Notes: a model not told the origin generated them from the sequence alone. Numbered from the stretch's first letter, positions 8,323 through 16,316 are shown. The stretch is 33,099 nt of DNA from Collinsella sp. CAG:166 (GCA_000434535.1 FR878646.1:12544-45642), one strand, 5' to 3'. A program made the numbers and translations.

Positions 8323-9537
8323 TTAGCAAGTGGGATATTCGCCTTCCCAAACAATGCGGCGATACTGGTCGGGATCGGTGTCGCCCTCGGTGGAGAAGCA
8401 GAGCACAGAGCTCGTCTTGTCCAGGCCGATGAGTTCCTTGAGCTCGGTGTACTCGGGATCGAGCATGAGAGTCTCGACCAGGCCGGTGGTCACAGCGCCG
8501 GACTCGCCGGAGATGACGCGCGGGTCGCCCTTCTCGGGAGCGCCCAGGGTGCGCATGCCGCGAGCGGTGACCCAGTCGGGGCAGGACACGAAGGCGGTGG
8601 CGTGGTTGCGCAGGATATCCCAGCCCAGAATGTTGGGCTCGCCGCAGCACAGACCGGCCATGATGGAGGGCATGTCGCCGTCCACGATGCGCGGGTCGCC
8701 GTCGCCGGCGGCAGCACCCTTGTACAGGCAGGCGGCAGGCGCGCACTCAGCCACGACGAAGGTGGGCGGGTTATCGGGATACAGGTTGGTGAAGTAGCCC
8801 ACCACGGCACCGGCGAGCGAACCCACGCCAGCCTGGACAAACACGTGCGTCGGGCGGTTGATGGCCATCTCGCGCAGCTGCTCGGCAGCCTCGGAAGCCA
8901 TGGTGCCGTAACCCTCCATGATCCAGGACGGAATCTTCTCGTAGCCCTCCCAGGCGGTGTCCTGAACGATGACACCGCGCTCGCAGGCGTCGGCCTCGGC
9001 GGCGGCCATGCGCACGCACTCGTCGTAGTTGACCTCTTCGATGGTCACCGTGGCGCCCTCGGCGGCGATGTTATCGAAGCGGGGCTTGGTGGAACCCTTG
9101 GGCATGTGCACGACGGCCTTCTGGCCCAGCTTGTTGGCAGCCCATGCCACGCCGCGGCCATGGTTGCCGTCGGTGGCGGTAAAGAAGGTAGCCTGGCCAA
9201 AGTCCTTGGCAAGCTGATCGGAGGTCAGGTAATCGAAGGTGCAGTCGGCAACGTCCTTGCCGGTCTCGTCGGCAATATAGTTGGCCATGGCAAACGAGCC
9301 GCCCAGGACCTTAAAGGCGTTGAGGCCAAAGCGATAGCTCTCATCCTTAACGCACAGGTTGGACAGGCCCAGGCGCGCAGCCTGACCGTCCAGACGGGCA
9401 AGCGGAGTGACGGTATATTGAGGGAACGACTGGTGGAAGGCACGGGCCTTCTTCACGTGGTCGAGGCTCATGATTCCCAAGTGCTTGTCATCGCTCTTGG
9501 GCATCGTGTTGCCCGCCCACTGGATCTTATCGGCCAT
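8323..9537 (-). CDS. ygeX: Diaminopropionate ammonia-lyase YgeX
   Basis: This PLP-dependent fold-type II lyase cleaves 2,3-diaminopropionate to pyruvate and two ammonia. In purine degradation it performs the final step that yields a usable carbon skeleton. The 404-aa protein has the PLP lysine at K76 in LNAFKVLGG, the DGNHGRG phosphate-binding turn, and QAGVGSLAGAV, the typical glycine-rich loop. It ends in FSTEGDTDP. The start at 9537 has AAGGAG upstream. It is the first gene of the left catabolic block and is divergent from a PAS/HTH regulator. The reaction passes through an aminoacrylate/imine intermediate, which gives a reason for the nearby ridA gene (27091-27468). Confidence 0.95.
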   Translation of the reverse strand: MADKIQWAGNTMPKSDDKHLGIMSLDHVKKARAFHQSFPQYTVTPLARLDGQAARLGLSNLCVKDESYRFGLNAFKVLGGSFAMANYIADETGKDVADCTFDYLTSDQLAKDFGQATFFTATDGNHGRGVAWAANKLGQKAVVHMPKGSTKPRFDNIAAEGATVTIEEVNYDECVRMAAAEADACERGVIVQDTAWEGYEKIPSWIMEGYGTMASEAAEQLREMAINRPTHVFVQAGVGSLAGAVVGYFTNLYPDNPPTFVVAECAPAACLYKGAAAGDGDPRIVDGDMPSIMAGLCCGEPNILGWDILRNHATAFVSCPDWVTARGMRTLGAPEKGDPRVISGESGAVTTGLVETLMLDPEYTELKELIGLDKTSSVLCFSTEGDTDPDQYRRIVWEGEYPTC

Positions 9538-9583
9538 ACGGTGAACTCCTTAAGTCCTCTCTTGCCGGCCCCCGCATACGCGT

Positions 9584-9695
9584 TTCAGCCCGATCCCATT
9601 CACACGGCTGAACTTTTATGTGGATGCCAAACAAAAAGTTTGTTAGTAATGTTCTATCACACTTTTTGATTGGCATACCTAACGAATTGTTTGTT
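9584..9695. promoter_or_regulatory. Operator-rich divergent region between ygeX and the PAS/HTH regulator
   Basis: The 277-bp divergent gap is AT-rich and full of symmetry. TTCAGCC (9584-9590) is inverted as GGCTGAA (9606-9612). AACAAA-AAG-TTTGTT (9630-9644) is a perfect hyphenated palindrome. A related site AACGAATTGTTTGTT lies at 9681-9695, and ATGCCAA (9624-9630) is inverted as TTGGCAT (9670-9676). These are good candidates for binding of the adjacent regulator. No clear -35/-10 pair was identified for either direction. Confidence 0.45.
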
Positions 9696-9814
9696 GCCGT
9701 AATCGGTACTTTTTCGCCGCCGAACGGTCATGAATTGCCTTGTTGATGGATTTGTTTGCGGTCAAGTGTGGTTTATGGCAAAGTGTGCCCAAACTAATTT
9801 TTAGGAAGGCACCC

Positions 9815-10468
9815 ATGACCCCCGCACAGATTGAGTTTTACAAGCGCCTAGCACACGGCCTGGCGCTCCAATTTGGCCCCAACTGCGAAGTCGTCGTCCA
9901 CGATCTGGAAACCGAGGACGTGGACCACTCCATCGTAGTGATCGAAAACGGCCACGTCAGCGGGCGCAAACTGGGTGACGGCCCCAGCCATATCGTGTTT
10001 GAGTCCATGCACGAGGGCACCACCGATGTACACGACCGCGAGCCATACCTCACCAAAACCACCGATGGCAAGCTGCTCAAATCGTCGACGATCTTTATCC
10101 GCAACGACGAAGGCAAGCCCGTCGGCATTTTGGGCATTAACTTTGACATTACGCTCATGAAGGCTTTTGAGCGTTCGCTCGACGCCTTTACCGGCACCGG
10201 CGGCACGGGCTATACCGAGCCCGAGCCCATTACCAAGAACATCGGCGACCTGCTCGAGGACCTGCTGCACGAGTGCGAGCAGTTTGTGGGCAAGCCCGCG
10301 GCACTCATGACCAAAGACGAGCGTATTCGTGCCATTGGCTACCTCGACCGTCGCGGCGCCTTCCTCATTTCCAAGTCGAGCGAGCGCGCCTGCGAGTTCT
10401 TTGGCATCTCCAAGTACAGTTTTTATAGCTACCTCAATGAGGCCAAGGCGGCGGCCGGCGACAAGTAG
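9815..10468 (+). CDS. YheO-like PAS domain/HTH transcriptional regulator (copy 1)
   Basis: Proteins of this type have an N-terminal YheO-type PAS ligand domain and a C-terminal helix-turn-helix. The 217-aa product shows the PAS hallmark CEVVVHDL...HVSGRKLG (about residues 5-115) and ends in a HTH (about 165-212, with FFGISKYSFYSYL). The frame is open 25 codons upstream, but the ATG at 9815 has AGGAAGG five bases ahead and matches the family's start. It is divergent from ygeX, which makes it a likely local regulator of the left block; ligand and sign are unknown. A second family member heads the right block at 26322-26978. Family assignment is good; the regulatory target is inferred. Confidence 0.82.
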   Translation: MTPAQIEFYKRLAHGLALQFGPNCEVVVHDLETEDVDHSIVVIENGHVSGRKLGDGPSHIVFESMHEGTTDVHDREPYLTKTTDGKLLKSSTIFIRNDEGKPVGILGINFDITLMKAFERSLDAFTGTGGTGYTEPEPITKNIGDLLEDLLHECEQFVGKPAALMTKDERIRAIGYLDRRGAFLISKSSERACEFFGISKYSFYSYLNEAKAAAGDK

Positions 10469-10591
10469 GCGCTCGCCTGGATTGCCCCTCCCCTTTTGGG
10501 CGCGAGTTCTGGAAAGCACGAATCCAAGACCGAGCCGCTTGGGAAGTTCCATATAATCGATGTCATTAGTATTTCGAAAGGATGGAACAGA

Positions 10592-11578
10592 ATGGCGTTG
10601 AGCAAGGCATCATGCACCGGTCGCGGATTGATTCCGGCAATTGGTGGACATGTGCACCGCATGTTCGATGAGGGTGAAGACGACCTGTTTTCGCTGAGCC
10701 TTGACGACGTGATGGATGATCGCCCGTGGACCGCCGACGAACTCATGGGCGGCGGCGCTCGCCCGTCAAGCCCCAATCCCGCACTTGCGCCTAAGACCGC
10801 ATCTGCGCCGACTCCTGCGCAGTCGCCTGTTTCGACGCCCGCGCCTACGCCCGCACCCACTCCGGCACCCATGCCCGCTCCCCGCCCCGCAAGCGACCCG
10901 TCCGAGACGGCGGCATTTCTCGCTGCAGCGACGCAGGGCAAATCGGCCGACAGCACCGTTATGTACAGCGCCCAGCAGTTGCCTGTTCCTGCGGCACGCA
11001 AGCCTCCGGTCGCAAGGCTCGATGAGCCCGTTGCCCATCAGGTTGCCTACGATTCCTGGGCTGCAACCGATCTGGATGAGACCTCTACCGGCATGCCGGC
11101 GCTCGACGTTCCAGTTAACCCGCTTTTTGCCGCTAACACGAGCGCCGCGGACTATGAGGGCGGTGCGGCATATTCCGATTATTCCGATGGCTATGCTGGC
11201 AACGCTCGCATCGAGACCGAGGATTATGGCACCGCATCGAGCGATTATCTCAACGATCCATACGCCGCCACGCCTGCACCGGAATATGACCCGGAGGCCG
11301 CGTCCGCGCCGGCGTATACCAAAAGCACGGGCGAAGAGCGCTTCGCCGATTATTACGCCAAGGAAAAGGCGCTGCGTTTCTCGGAATTTCCGCAGGCAGT
11401 CAAGGTTGCCTTTATCGCCATTATCATTGCCCTGCTCGGCGTCATTGCGTTTGAGGGATTCCAGCTGTTCCGCGGCCCCACCCAAGCGGAGTCGGAGACC
11501 CAGCAAAAAGAGGACGATAACCAGTACCTGGACATCAACACCCTCAAGGGCGACCCCAACGACGGAGACGACGAATAA
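10592..11578 (+). CDS. Proline-rich single-pass membrane protein of unknown function
   Basis: I do not recognise a family. The 328-aa product has no signal peptide. Residues 1-60 are acidic (a DEGEDDLFSLSLDDVMDD stretch), followed by a disordered Ala/Pro segment with repeated PAPTP units near 85-105. A long low-complexity region with Tyr/Asp-rich patches (YSDYSDGY) comes next. One membrane helix (about residues 270-293, FIAIIIALLGVIAFEG) precedes a short acidic tail. The likely topology is a large cytoplasmic N-terminus with a short outer tail. The start at 10592 is chosen for AAAGGA nine bases upstream; a TATAAT box lies at 10552-10557. The gene ends at a strong terminator. A role in envelope or division biology is possible but unsupported. 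Confidence 0.75.
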   Translation: MALSKASCTGRGLIPAIGGHVHRMFDEGEDDLFSLSLDDVMDDRPWTADELMGGGARPSSPNPALAPKTASAPTPAQSPVSTPAPTPAPTPAPMPAPRPASDPSETAAFLAAATQGKSADSTVMYSAQQLPVPAARKPPVARLDEPVAHQVAYDSWAATDLDETSTGMPALDVPVNPLFAANTSAADYEGGAAYSDYSDGYAGNARIETEDYGTASSDYLNDPYAATPAPEYDPEAASAPAYTKSTGEERFADYYAKEKALRFSEFPQAVKVAFIAIIIALLGVIAFEGFQLFRGPTQAESETQQKEDDNQYLDINTLKGDPNDGDDE

Positions 11579-11609
11579 CAAATGCCAAAAATTGAGGGTC
11601 GTAGACCAA

Positions 11610-11650
11610 ATCAACCCCGTGCGCCCATTGCCGCACGGGGTTGATTTTTG
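11610..11650 (+). terminator. Strong rho-independent terminator after the membrane protein gene
   Basis: A perfect 15-bp stem (AATCAACCCCGTGCG at 11610-11624 with CGCACGGGGTTGATT at 11633-11647) closes an 8-nt loop and runs into a T-tract (11646-11650). It lies 31 bp after the stop codon. Confidence 0.9.
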
Positions 11651-11663
11651 TCCGCGCGCGCTG

Positions 11664-11795
11664 ATAGACTCCATCGTGCCCGCAAGGAGCGGGCGCGTTT
11701 TATCCAGAGTCGGGGTAGAGAGTTGGCTCCACAATCCCGACGCCAACCGGCCAATAGGCACGGTGGCCCTGCCAACATCGATGAAAGGAGTCCGT
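11664..11795 (+). promoter_or_regulatory. Structured leader upstream of the 140-aa protein gene
   Basis: A TAGACT box (11664-11669) could be a -10 element. The leader then forms a small hairpin GCCCGC/GCGGGC (11677-11693) followed by GCGTTTTA, which resembles a weak attenuator. Further on, GTCGGG (11709-11714) pairs with CCCGAC (11736-11741). The intervening loop holds GTTGGC (11722-11727), which can pair with GCCAAC at either 11742-11747 or 11771-11776; the latter is only eight bases from the Shine-Dalgarno AAAGGAG (11784-11790). Mutually exclusive folds near the ribosome site suggest a possible regulatory RNA, but six-base pairings can arise by chance in GC-rich DNA. Confidence 0.3.
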
Positions 11796-12218
11796 ATGGA
11801 CAATTTCTCCGTGCGCAGCGAGCGCAATTTCCACAACCTGGTCGCACAGCCAAAACGCATGCATCTTCTGGACAAGCCGAACGGCTACGCCTCGGCCATG
11901 GTCAAGAGCAGCCTCTCCCACCAGATGCGCTTTACCGTGCAGGTGCTTGAGAAAGAGCTCTGCGCCGCCGGCGCCCCGCACATATTACAGATTAAGCTGC
12001 TTGGAGATGACTCGCGCGAGCCATCCAGCTGGAAGCTCTTTGCCGACGGCACGTGCATCGCAAGCGGCTCGGGCGACTTTGCCCGCGAGTGCTTCTACGA
12101 GGGAGCTGAGGTGTTTCTGGACCTGTGTCGCGACGCCGTACGCGCGGCCGAGCTGTACCAGTGGAGCCAGAGGGAGTATGAGCTGTTGAGTGCGGCCCGC
12201 GGGATTGCGGGGGCGTAG
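11796..12218 (+). CDS. Conserved-looking 140-aa protein, function unknown
   Basis: No family recognised. The ATG at 11796 follows AAAGGAG by five bases, which is decisive, because the frame is open far upstream without coding character. The product is soluble, with no membrane segment or signal peptide. It has an N-terminal basic region (residues 1-45), a probable beta-rich centre with FADGTCIASGSGDFA (82-96), and a helical C-terminus (98-136; FLDLCRDAVRAAELYQ). It stands alone between a terminator and a gene-poor stretch. Codon use resembles its neighbours, so it is likely a real gene. Confidence 0.7.
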   Translation: MDNFSVRSERNFHNLVAQPKRMHLLDKPNGYASAMVKSSLSHQMRFTVQVLEKELCAAGAPHILQIKLLGDDSREPSSWKLFADGTCIASGSGDFARECFYEGAEVFLDLCRDAVRAAELYQWSQREYELLSAARGIAGA

Positions 12219-12227
12219 GAACAGAAG

Positions 12228-12480
12228 CCTCATGACGGTGGCCTCGGCTGGAATGACATATCGCTCGATAAATGATCTCAACAACGTAGCCGATGCGCTG
12301 CGTTTCGCCTCAAAGGCATTGAGCGATCGGACGGCGTCCAGCATTTCTTTGATATCCCCAATTGATTGTTCCGAGAAAGTCTCTTCATGACCTCATAATC
12401 GCCTTTACGAGAAACTTGGACGAGACAGGCGCCCATATGCCGTCTCTAAACTGACGAGCCGTTCGCGGAAAGAGCATTCG
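12228..12480 (-). pseudogene. Possible decayed gene fragment in a gene-poor stretch
   Basis: The interval 12219-12542 holds no intact gene. On the minus strand two adjacent frames look protein-like and would join by one frameshift near 12390. The upstream frame reads FRDGIWAPVSSKFLVKAIMR and then meets a stop; the downstream frame reads HEETFSEQSIGDIKEML and then LRSFIERYVIP. Base composition is lower in GC than the neighbouring genes. No parent family was recognised, so this may be chance reading in non-coding DNA. Confidence 0.22.
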
Positions 12481-12542
12481 GCTAGCGTGGGCCAAAGATA
12501 TACTGGTGTCGCCGCAACAATTATGGAAGATCGGTGCCGCCA

Positions 12543-14354
12543 ATGACCTCCTTGAAATTCCCTAGGCGCTTTGCGCTTAGCCTGCTCATCCCGCTGTCCG
12601 CCGCCGTATTGCTGGCTTTGCCTTCAACCGCCCTAGCCGCGTCTGACCCGAACCCGCCCAGCATATCCAACGTGACGATATCCGCGACGACGGTCACGGC
12701 CGGCTCCACGCTGCATGTCGGCTACAGCGTCGACGACCCCGACGGGGTTCGATCCGTCACGCCCGTAGTCGAGGTCGTCGTCGATAGCGATGACGGAGGC
12801 CAGGGCAACAGCTCCCGTCTCGCCTTCCAGTCGACCGGCGACACGACCGCGGGCTTCGATATTCACACCTCCCCGAGTGACCAGCTCCGCAAGTACCGCA
12901 TCATCGGCCTCGGCGTGACCGATGCGCTCGGCTGGGTTACTGACGTCTACGACGCGGCGTATGCCGAGGAGAAAGGGCTCGACTGTCCGACCTTCACCAC
13001 CGACCCCCTAGAGTATGAGGTAACCGAGGGGCCCGCGGACCAGAACCCGCCGACCGTGTCCTCCGTGTCGCTCTCGAGCAGGGAGGTCGCGACCGGCTCC
13101 GACTTCCACATCTCTTGGACCGTCTCGGACGCCGACGGCGTTCGCTCCGTTTCCCCCATACTGCAGCGGGGCTGGGAGGATACGGATGACGGCTGTTCCG
13201 TTTCGTCGGCCTACTATCACGGAGGCTCGTCTATCGACGGATTCGACCTCACGTTCGACAGCAATAGGATTGGAAGGCACAGGCTAATCGGCCTTTCGGT
13301 CACCGATGACCTAGGGTTCGAGACCGATGTGTACGAGAGCTCCTACGCCAGGGCCAACGGCATCTCGGGCGCGACTTTCTCGGTCGCTGACCCGAGCGAG
13401 CTGTGCTTCGAGGTGACCGGCAACGCGATCGACCGGAACCCGCCCACGGTCTCGAACGTTTCCATCTCCGCGAAGAGGGTCCCTGTCGGCGGGGTCCTCC
13501 GTATCTATTGCAATGTAAGCGATGCGGACGGTGTGAAGTCTGTCTCCCCGATCCTCGGCGACCCCGGCTATGTCGAGGACCCGAACTCGGTAAAGGCCCG
13601 TAAAACGTTGAGCTGCAGCTACGATGCGGCAAGAGGCTATATCGAAATCGAGTTCCCCACGTCGCTCTCGATGGGCTCGTTTGAGATCCATGCCCTCGCG
13701 GTCCTCGACAAGACGGGTCATGAGACCTTCGTCTACAGCTCCGCCTACGCCGAGCGTAACGGCAAGGCAGGCGTTCAGACCTTTGATGTCGACGACGCGG
13801 GGGACGTCACCTTCGACGTGACCGCGCCGCTGTATGCAGCCACCAAGGGCAACGGGCAGGCATATGCAATGGGCGGCGGGGTCGGTCTGACCTTCCGCTT
13901 CAGCGGTCCTCTCGAAGAGTTCACACGTCTCCTCGTGGACGGAAATGAGGTCTCCGCTGGGAACTACACCGCAACCAAGGGCAGCACGATTATCAAGCTC
14001 AGGCCGGCCTACCTAGACACGCTTGCCGCCGGCGGACACACCGCCACGGCCATCTGGAAGGACGGGACGGCAACCGATGCATCCTTCACCGTGGAGGGGA
14101 AGGGCCAAGGGGGGCAGACGAGCGGAAAGACCGACGTAGATTCGCCCGGCGGCAACAAAAGTGATCCTGCCACTCCTGAAAAGGACGCCGACGAGGCATC
14201 TACAAAAAGGTCGGGACGCACGACAGCCGATGAACCAAAGCTCGCCGCAACCGGCGACTCCGCCTGGATGGCCAGCATCGCATTAGCCATGGCGGCCACG
14301 GCCTGCTTCACGGCAGCGAGAAAGCTTCGTTCCAAAGTGACATGGCGGGAATAA
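12543..14354 (+). CDS. Secreted, LAxTG-anchored surface protein with three tandem extracellular repeats
   Basis: The roughly 603-aa product has a clear signal peptide (basic start, hydrophobic core ALSLLIPLSAAVLLAL, cleavage near ALAAS). Three homologous modules of about 125 residues follow. They begin DPNPPSISNVTIS, DQNPPTVSSVSLS and DRNPPTVSNVSIS, and each continues to a D-x-DGVxSVxP motif and a late TDVYxxxYA segment; they are probably Ig-like beta domains. A fourth, different domain (about 415-520) ends in a Gly/Ser/Asp linker. The C-terminus carries LAATGD, a hydrophobic helix and a basic tail, a sorting signal of the LAxTG type read by class E sortases in Actinobacteria. The start is uncertain: a GTG at 12534 is closer to GGAAG, but the ATG at 12543 is used here. 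Ligand unknown; adhesion is plausible. Confidence 0.85.
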   Translation: MTSLKFPRRFALSLLIPLSAAVLLALPSTALAASDPNPPSISNVTISATTVTAGSTLHVGYSVDDPDGVRSVTPVVEVVVDSDDGGQGNSSRLAFQSTGDTTAGFDIHTSPSDQLRKYRIIGLGVTDALGWVTDVYDAAYAEEKGLDCPTFTTDPLEYEVTEGPADQNPPTVSSVSLSSREVATGSDFHISWTVSDADGVRSVSPILQRGWEDTDDGCSVSSAYYHGGSSIDGFDLTFDSNRIGRHRLIGLSVTDDLGFETDVYESSYARANGISGATFSVADPSELCFEVTGNAIDRNPPTVSNVSISAKRVPVGGVLRIYCNVSDADGVKSVSPILGDPGYVEDPNSVKARKTLSCSYDAARGYIEIEFPTSLSMGSFEIHALAVLDKTGHETFVYSSAYAERNGKAGVQTFDVDDAGDVTFDVTAPLYAATKGNGQAYAMGGGVGLTFRFSGPLEEFTRLLVDGNEVSAGNYTATKGSTIIKLRPAYLDTLAAGGHTATAIWKDGTATDASFTVEGKGQGGQTSGKTDVDSPGGNKSDPATPEKDADEASTKRSGRTTADEPKLAATGDSAWMASIALAMAATACFTAARKLRSKVTWRE

Positions 14355-14723
14355 TATTTCAAAAGCGGCTGGGGAAGGACAGCTGGATAGCCGCCCTTCT
14401 CTTAAAATCAACCGCAACGATATTATGAGCGACATGCGGCTTAGAAGAGCTGATGAGAAGCTGCTGAATGCCTGGTGCGCAGAAGTAGCGCTTGGGGCGC
14501 ACGCAAACGCGGGCTTTCGAGCGCACATACTGGCTTGCTCTCTCGCACAAGCTCGTCCGAAAACCCAAGGTTTGCAGGTCACCGCTCCTGCAGCAGCAGC
14601 GGGCGACGTCATCCTGCGAAATTACGCCATTCTCAATGCAGTTTTTACGCCGTTTTCATTGTAGGTTTTACGCTCGGCATCCTTGGCGCGGCGCTTGCTC
14701 AACCACCGGACCAGCGAATTGCC
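14355..14723. other. Gene-poor stretch after the surface protein
   Basis: No convincing gene is seen. Open frames exist on both strands (up to about 80-110 codons) but lack ribosome binding sites and protein-like composition. No clear terminator for the surface protein gene was found. The stretch leads into the family B repeat array. Confidence 0.5.
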
Positions 14724-14727
14724 CGGA

Positions 14728-14836
14728 TTCTGGGACGTGCTTTCCGCTCCAGGCCTCTACCGGAAAATGCGTCCCACTCTGAGGCCGAAATCTGGGACGC
14801 GCTTTCCGCCAAAGGGAAAGCGCGACCCATTCCGAG
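14728..14836. repeat. Palindromic repeat family B, array 1 (downstream side of the ATPase gene)
   Basis: Four related arms alternate in orientation: TTCTGGGACGTGCTTTCCG (14728-14746), its inverse GGAAAATGCGTCCCA (14762-14776), TGGGACGCGCTTTCC (14793-14807) and GGGAAAGCGCGACCCA (14814-14829). The middle pair forms a complete 46-nt imperfect palindrome (14762-14807). The outer arms look like halves of neighbouring copies. The same element occurs twice at 16377-16484. Confidence 0.8.
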
Positions 14837-14858
14837 CATCACATCAGAGCGTGCTTGG

Positions 14859-16250
14859 TTATCTCCGCTCACACATCTCGGCAAACGAGATCAGCTTGAC
14901 GTCTCCCCTACTCTCCGCGGCATCCCGACATCCCTGCGTAAAGCCACGCTTCGAGAAGATCACGTAGCTTTTATGCTGCCGTCTAAAGAGCTCGCTTCGG
15001 TGCACGAGCTTTTGCAGCACGTCTTCGCCCACCGGTTCATTGCGCCATTTGCACTCCGCAAACAGCGCAGCGCCCTCGCCATCGTCAACAATCAAGTCGA
15101 TTTCTTCCTGCGTATGCGTGCGATTATCCGTCCCCCACCAGCGCCCGACACTCGCCGGAACCACATCGAGCTGGCCCGCGCGCGCGAGTTCGTACACGTA
15201 TTGCCTGCATATAATCTCAAAGACCGTACCCATGTAATCCGATACGTGCGGCTCAATGCGCTCATACGCCATCTCGGCCATATCGTTTTGAATCAGCCCG
15301 ATGTTCTGCGGCACAAACTTGTACCAGAACCTAAACATCTGGTCGCTCAGCAGATACACGGCTCGCTTATTGCTCGTCTCGTTTAGGGGCAGCTCGCGCT
15401 CGACAATCCCAAGCGACGCCAGCTTATCCACATAGCTCTTTACGTTGCTCGCAGGGATTCTCGTAGAGCTCGCAATCTCCGAGATCTTCGAGCGCCCCTG
15501 AGCAATTGCTTGCACGATCGCGTCATATTGCTCGGGATTGCGGCACTCTTGCAACAGCAGGTTACTCGGCTCCTCAAAGAGATAGCCCGTAGGAGCAAGA
15601 AAAAGACGTTTGATGTTGTCCTTGAGCGGTGCGGCAGGATCGACTTTCTCGATATATGCAGGAATGCCGCCCGTCATGCCATAGCAAACCGCAGCGTCTT
15701 CGCGACTCATGCTCTTCCACAGGCCGAGGGTCGTCGTAAAATCGAGCGGCATGATCTTAAACTGGGCCGTACGCCTACCGTATAGTGGGCTCTCGTAGCC
15801 CAACACCTGTTCCTCCATAAACGAAAGAGACGAGCCGCATAGGATCAGCATTAGCTTGGTCTCTTTGTACAAGTGATCGATCTTGTCTTGCAGCAACGAG
15901 CTGATCTCGGGATTCGATTGGGCGAGATAGGGATACTCGTCGATCACGACAATCAAACGTTCCGTGCGAGCCATGGTAGCCAATGCATCGAACGCCTCGT
16001 CAAGACTACGAAACGACACGCCTGCAGCACCAACCGAACCCGCAAGTATCGCCTGGCTAAAGCCGTGCAGGTTTGCCTCCGCATTGGTGCGACGAGCTTG
16101 AAAGTAAATAGCCTTCTTGCCTTGGATGAACTCTGTTATAAGGCGCGTTTTACCCACACGACGGCGACCGTAAATCACAGGCATTTCAAAGGAGCCCGTG
16201 CCATACAGTCGATTGAGCTCGGACATTTCCACTGTTCTTCCGATAAACAT
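14859..16250 (-). CDS. AAA-family ATPase with C-terminal DUF234 (PD-(D/E)XK-like) domain
   Basis: The 463-aa protein belongs to the 'archaeal-type' ATPase group that is often present in many copies in gut bacterial genomes; its cellular role is unknown. It begins MFIGRTVEMSELNRLY, then has Walker A YGRRRVGKTRL (about 27-37) and Walker B LIVVIDEYPYL (about 99-109), followed by a sensor region and a winged-helix segment (SKISEIASSTRIPASNVKSY). The C-terminal part has EEIDLIVDD...FAECKW, which matches the acidic/lysine pattern of PD-(D/E)XK nuclease folds. AAGGA precedes the ATG. GC content is visibly lower than in the neighbours, and repeats flank both sides, so acquisition by transfer is likely. 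A palindromic operator lies at its promoter. Confidence 0.85.
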   Translation of the reverse strand: MFIGRTVEMSELNRLYGTGSFEMPVIYGRRRVGKTRLITEFIQGKKAIYFQARRTNAEANLHGFSQAILAGSVGAAGVSFRSLDEAFDALATMARTERLIVVIDEYPYLAQSNPEISSLLQDKIDHLYKETKLMLILCGSSLSFMEEQVLGYESPLYGRRTAQFKIMPLDFTTTLGLWKSMSREDAAVCYGMTGGIPAYIEKVDPAAPLKDNIKRLFLAPTGYLFEEPSNLLLQECRNPEQYDAIVQAIAQGRSKISEIASSTRIPASNVKSYVDKLASLGIVERELPLNETSNKRAVYLLSDQMFRFWYKFVPQNIGLIQNDMAEMAYERIEPHVSDYMGTVFEIICRQYVYELARAGQLDVVPASVGRWWGTDNRTHTQEEIDLIVDDGEGAALFAECKWRNEPVGEDVLQKLVHRSELFRRQHKSYVIFSKRGFTQGCRDAAESRGDVKLISFAEMCERR

Positions 16251-16270
16251 AGGGCCATCCTTCCTTTACA

Positions 16271-16316
16271 TTATAGCTAGCTATATTATACCTTCCTATA
16301 ATATAGCTAGCTATAA
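16271..16316 (-). promoter_or_regulatory. Double palindromic operator/promoter of the ATPase gene
   Basis: Two identical copies of the 14-bp perfect palindrome TATAGCTAGCTATA (16272-16285 and 16302-16315) lie 30 bp centre to centre, about three helical turns. They are embedded in a larger perfect inverted repeat with 20-bp arms around CCTTCC (16291-16296). A minus-strand TATAAT box (16290-16285) lies between them, with a weak -35 (TAGCTA) overlapping the second palindrome. A dimeric repressor bound to both sites would cover the promoter. Confidence 0.7.

Noticed and set aside
11709..11747. A compact H-type pseudoknot using the two adjacent 3' strands CCCGAC and GCCAAC
   Set aside because: The connecting loop between the 3' strands would have zero bases for a 6-bp stem, which is sterically doubtful; only the alternative pairing with 11771-11776 was kept.
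12534..12542. GTG start for the surface protein three codons upstream of the chosen ATG
   Set aside because: It cannot be excluded, since GGAAG is closer to it, but ATG was preferred; the mature protein is the same because the signal peptide is removed.
14425..14664. A 79-codon plus-strand open frame after the surface protein
   Set aside because: No ribosome binding site, composition not protein-like, and it lies in a gene-poor, repeat-rich stretch.
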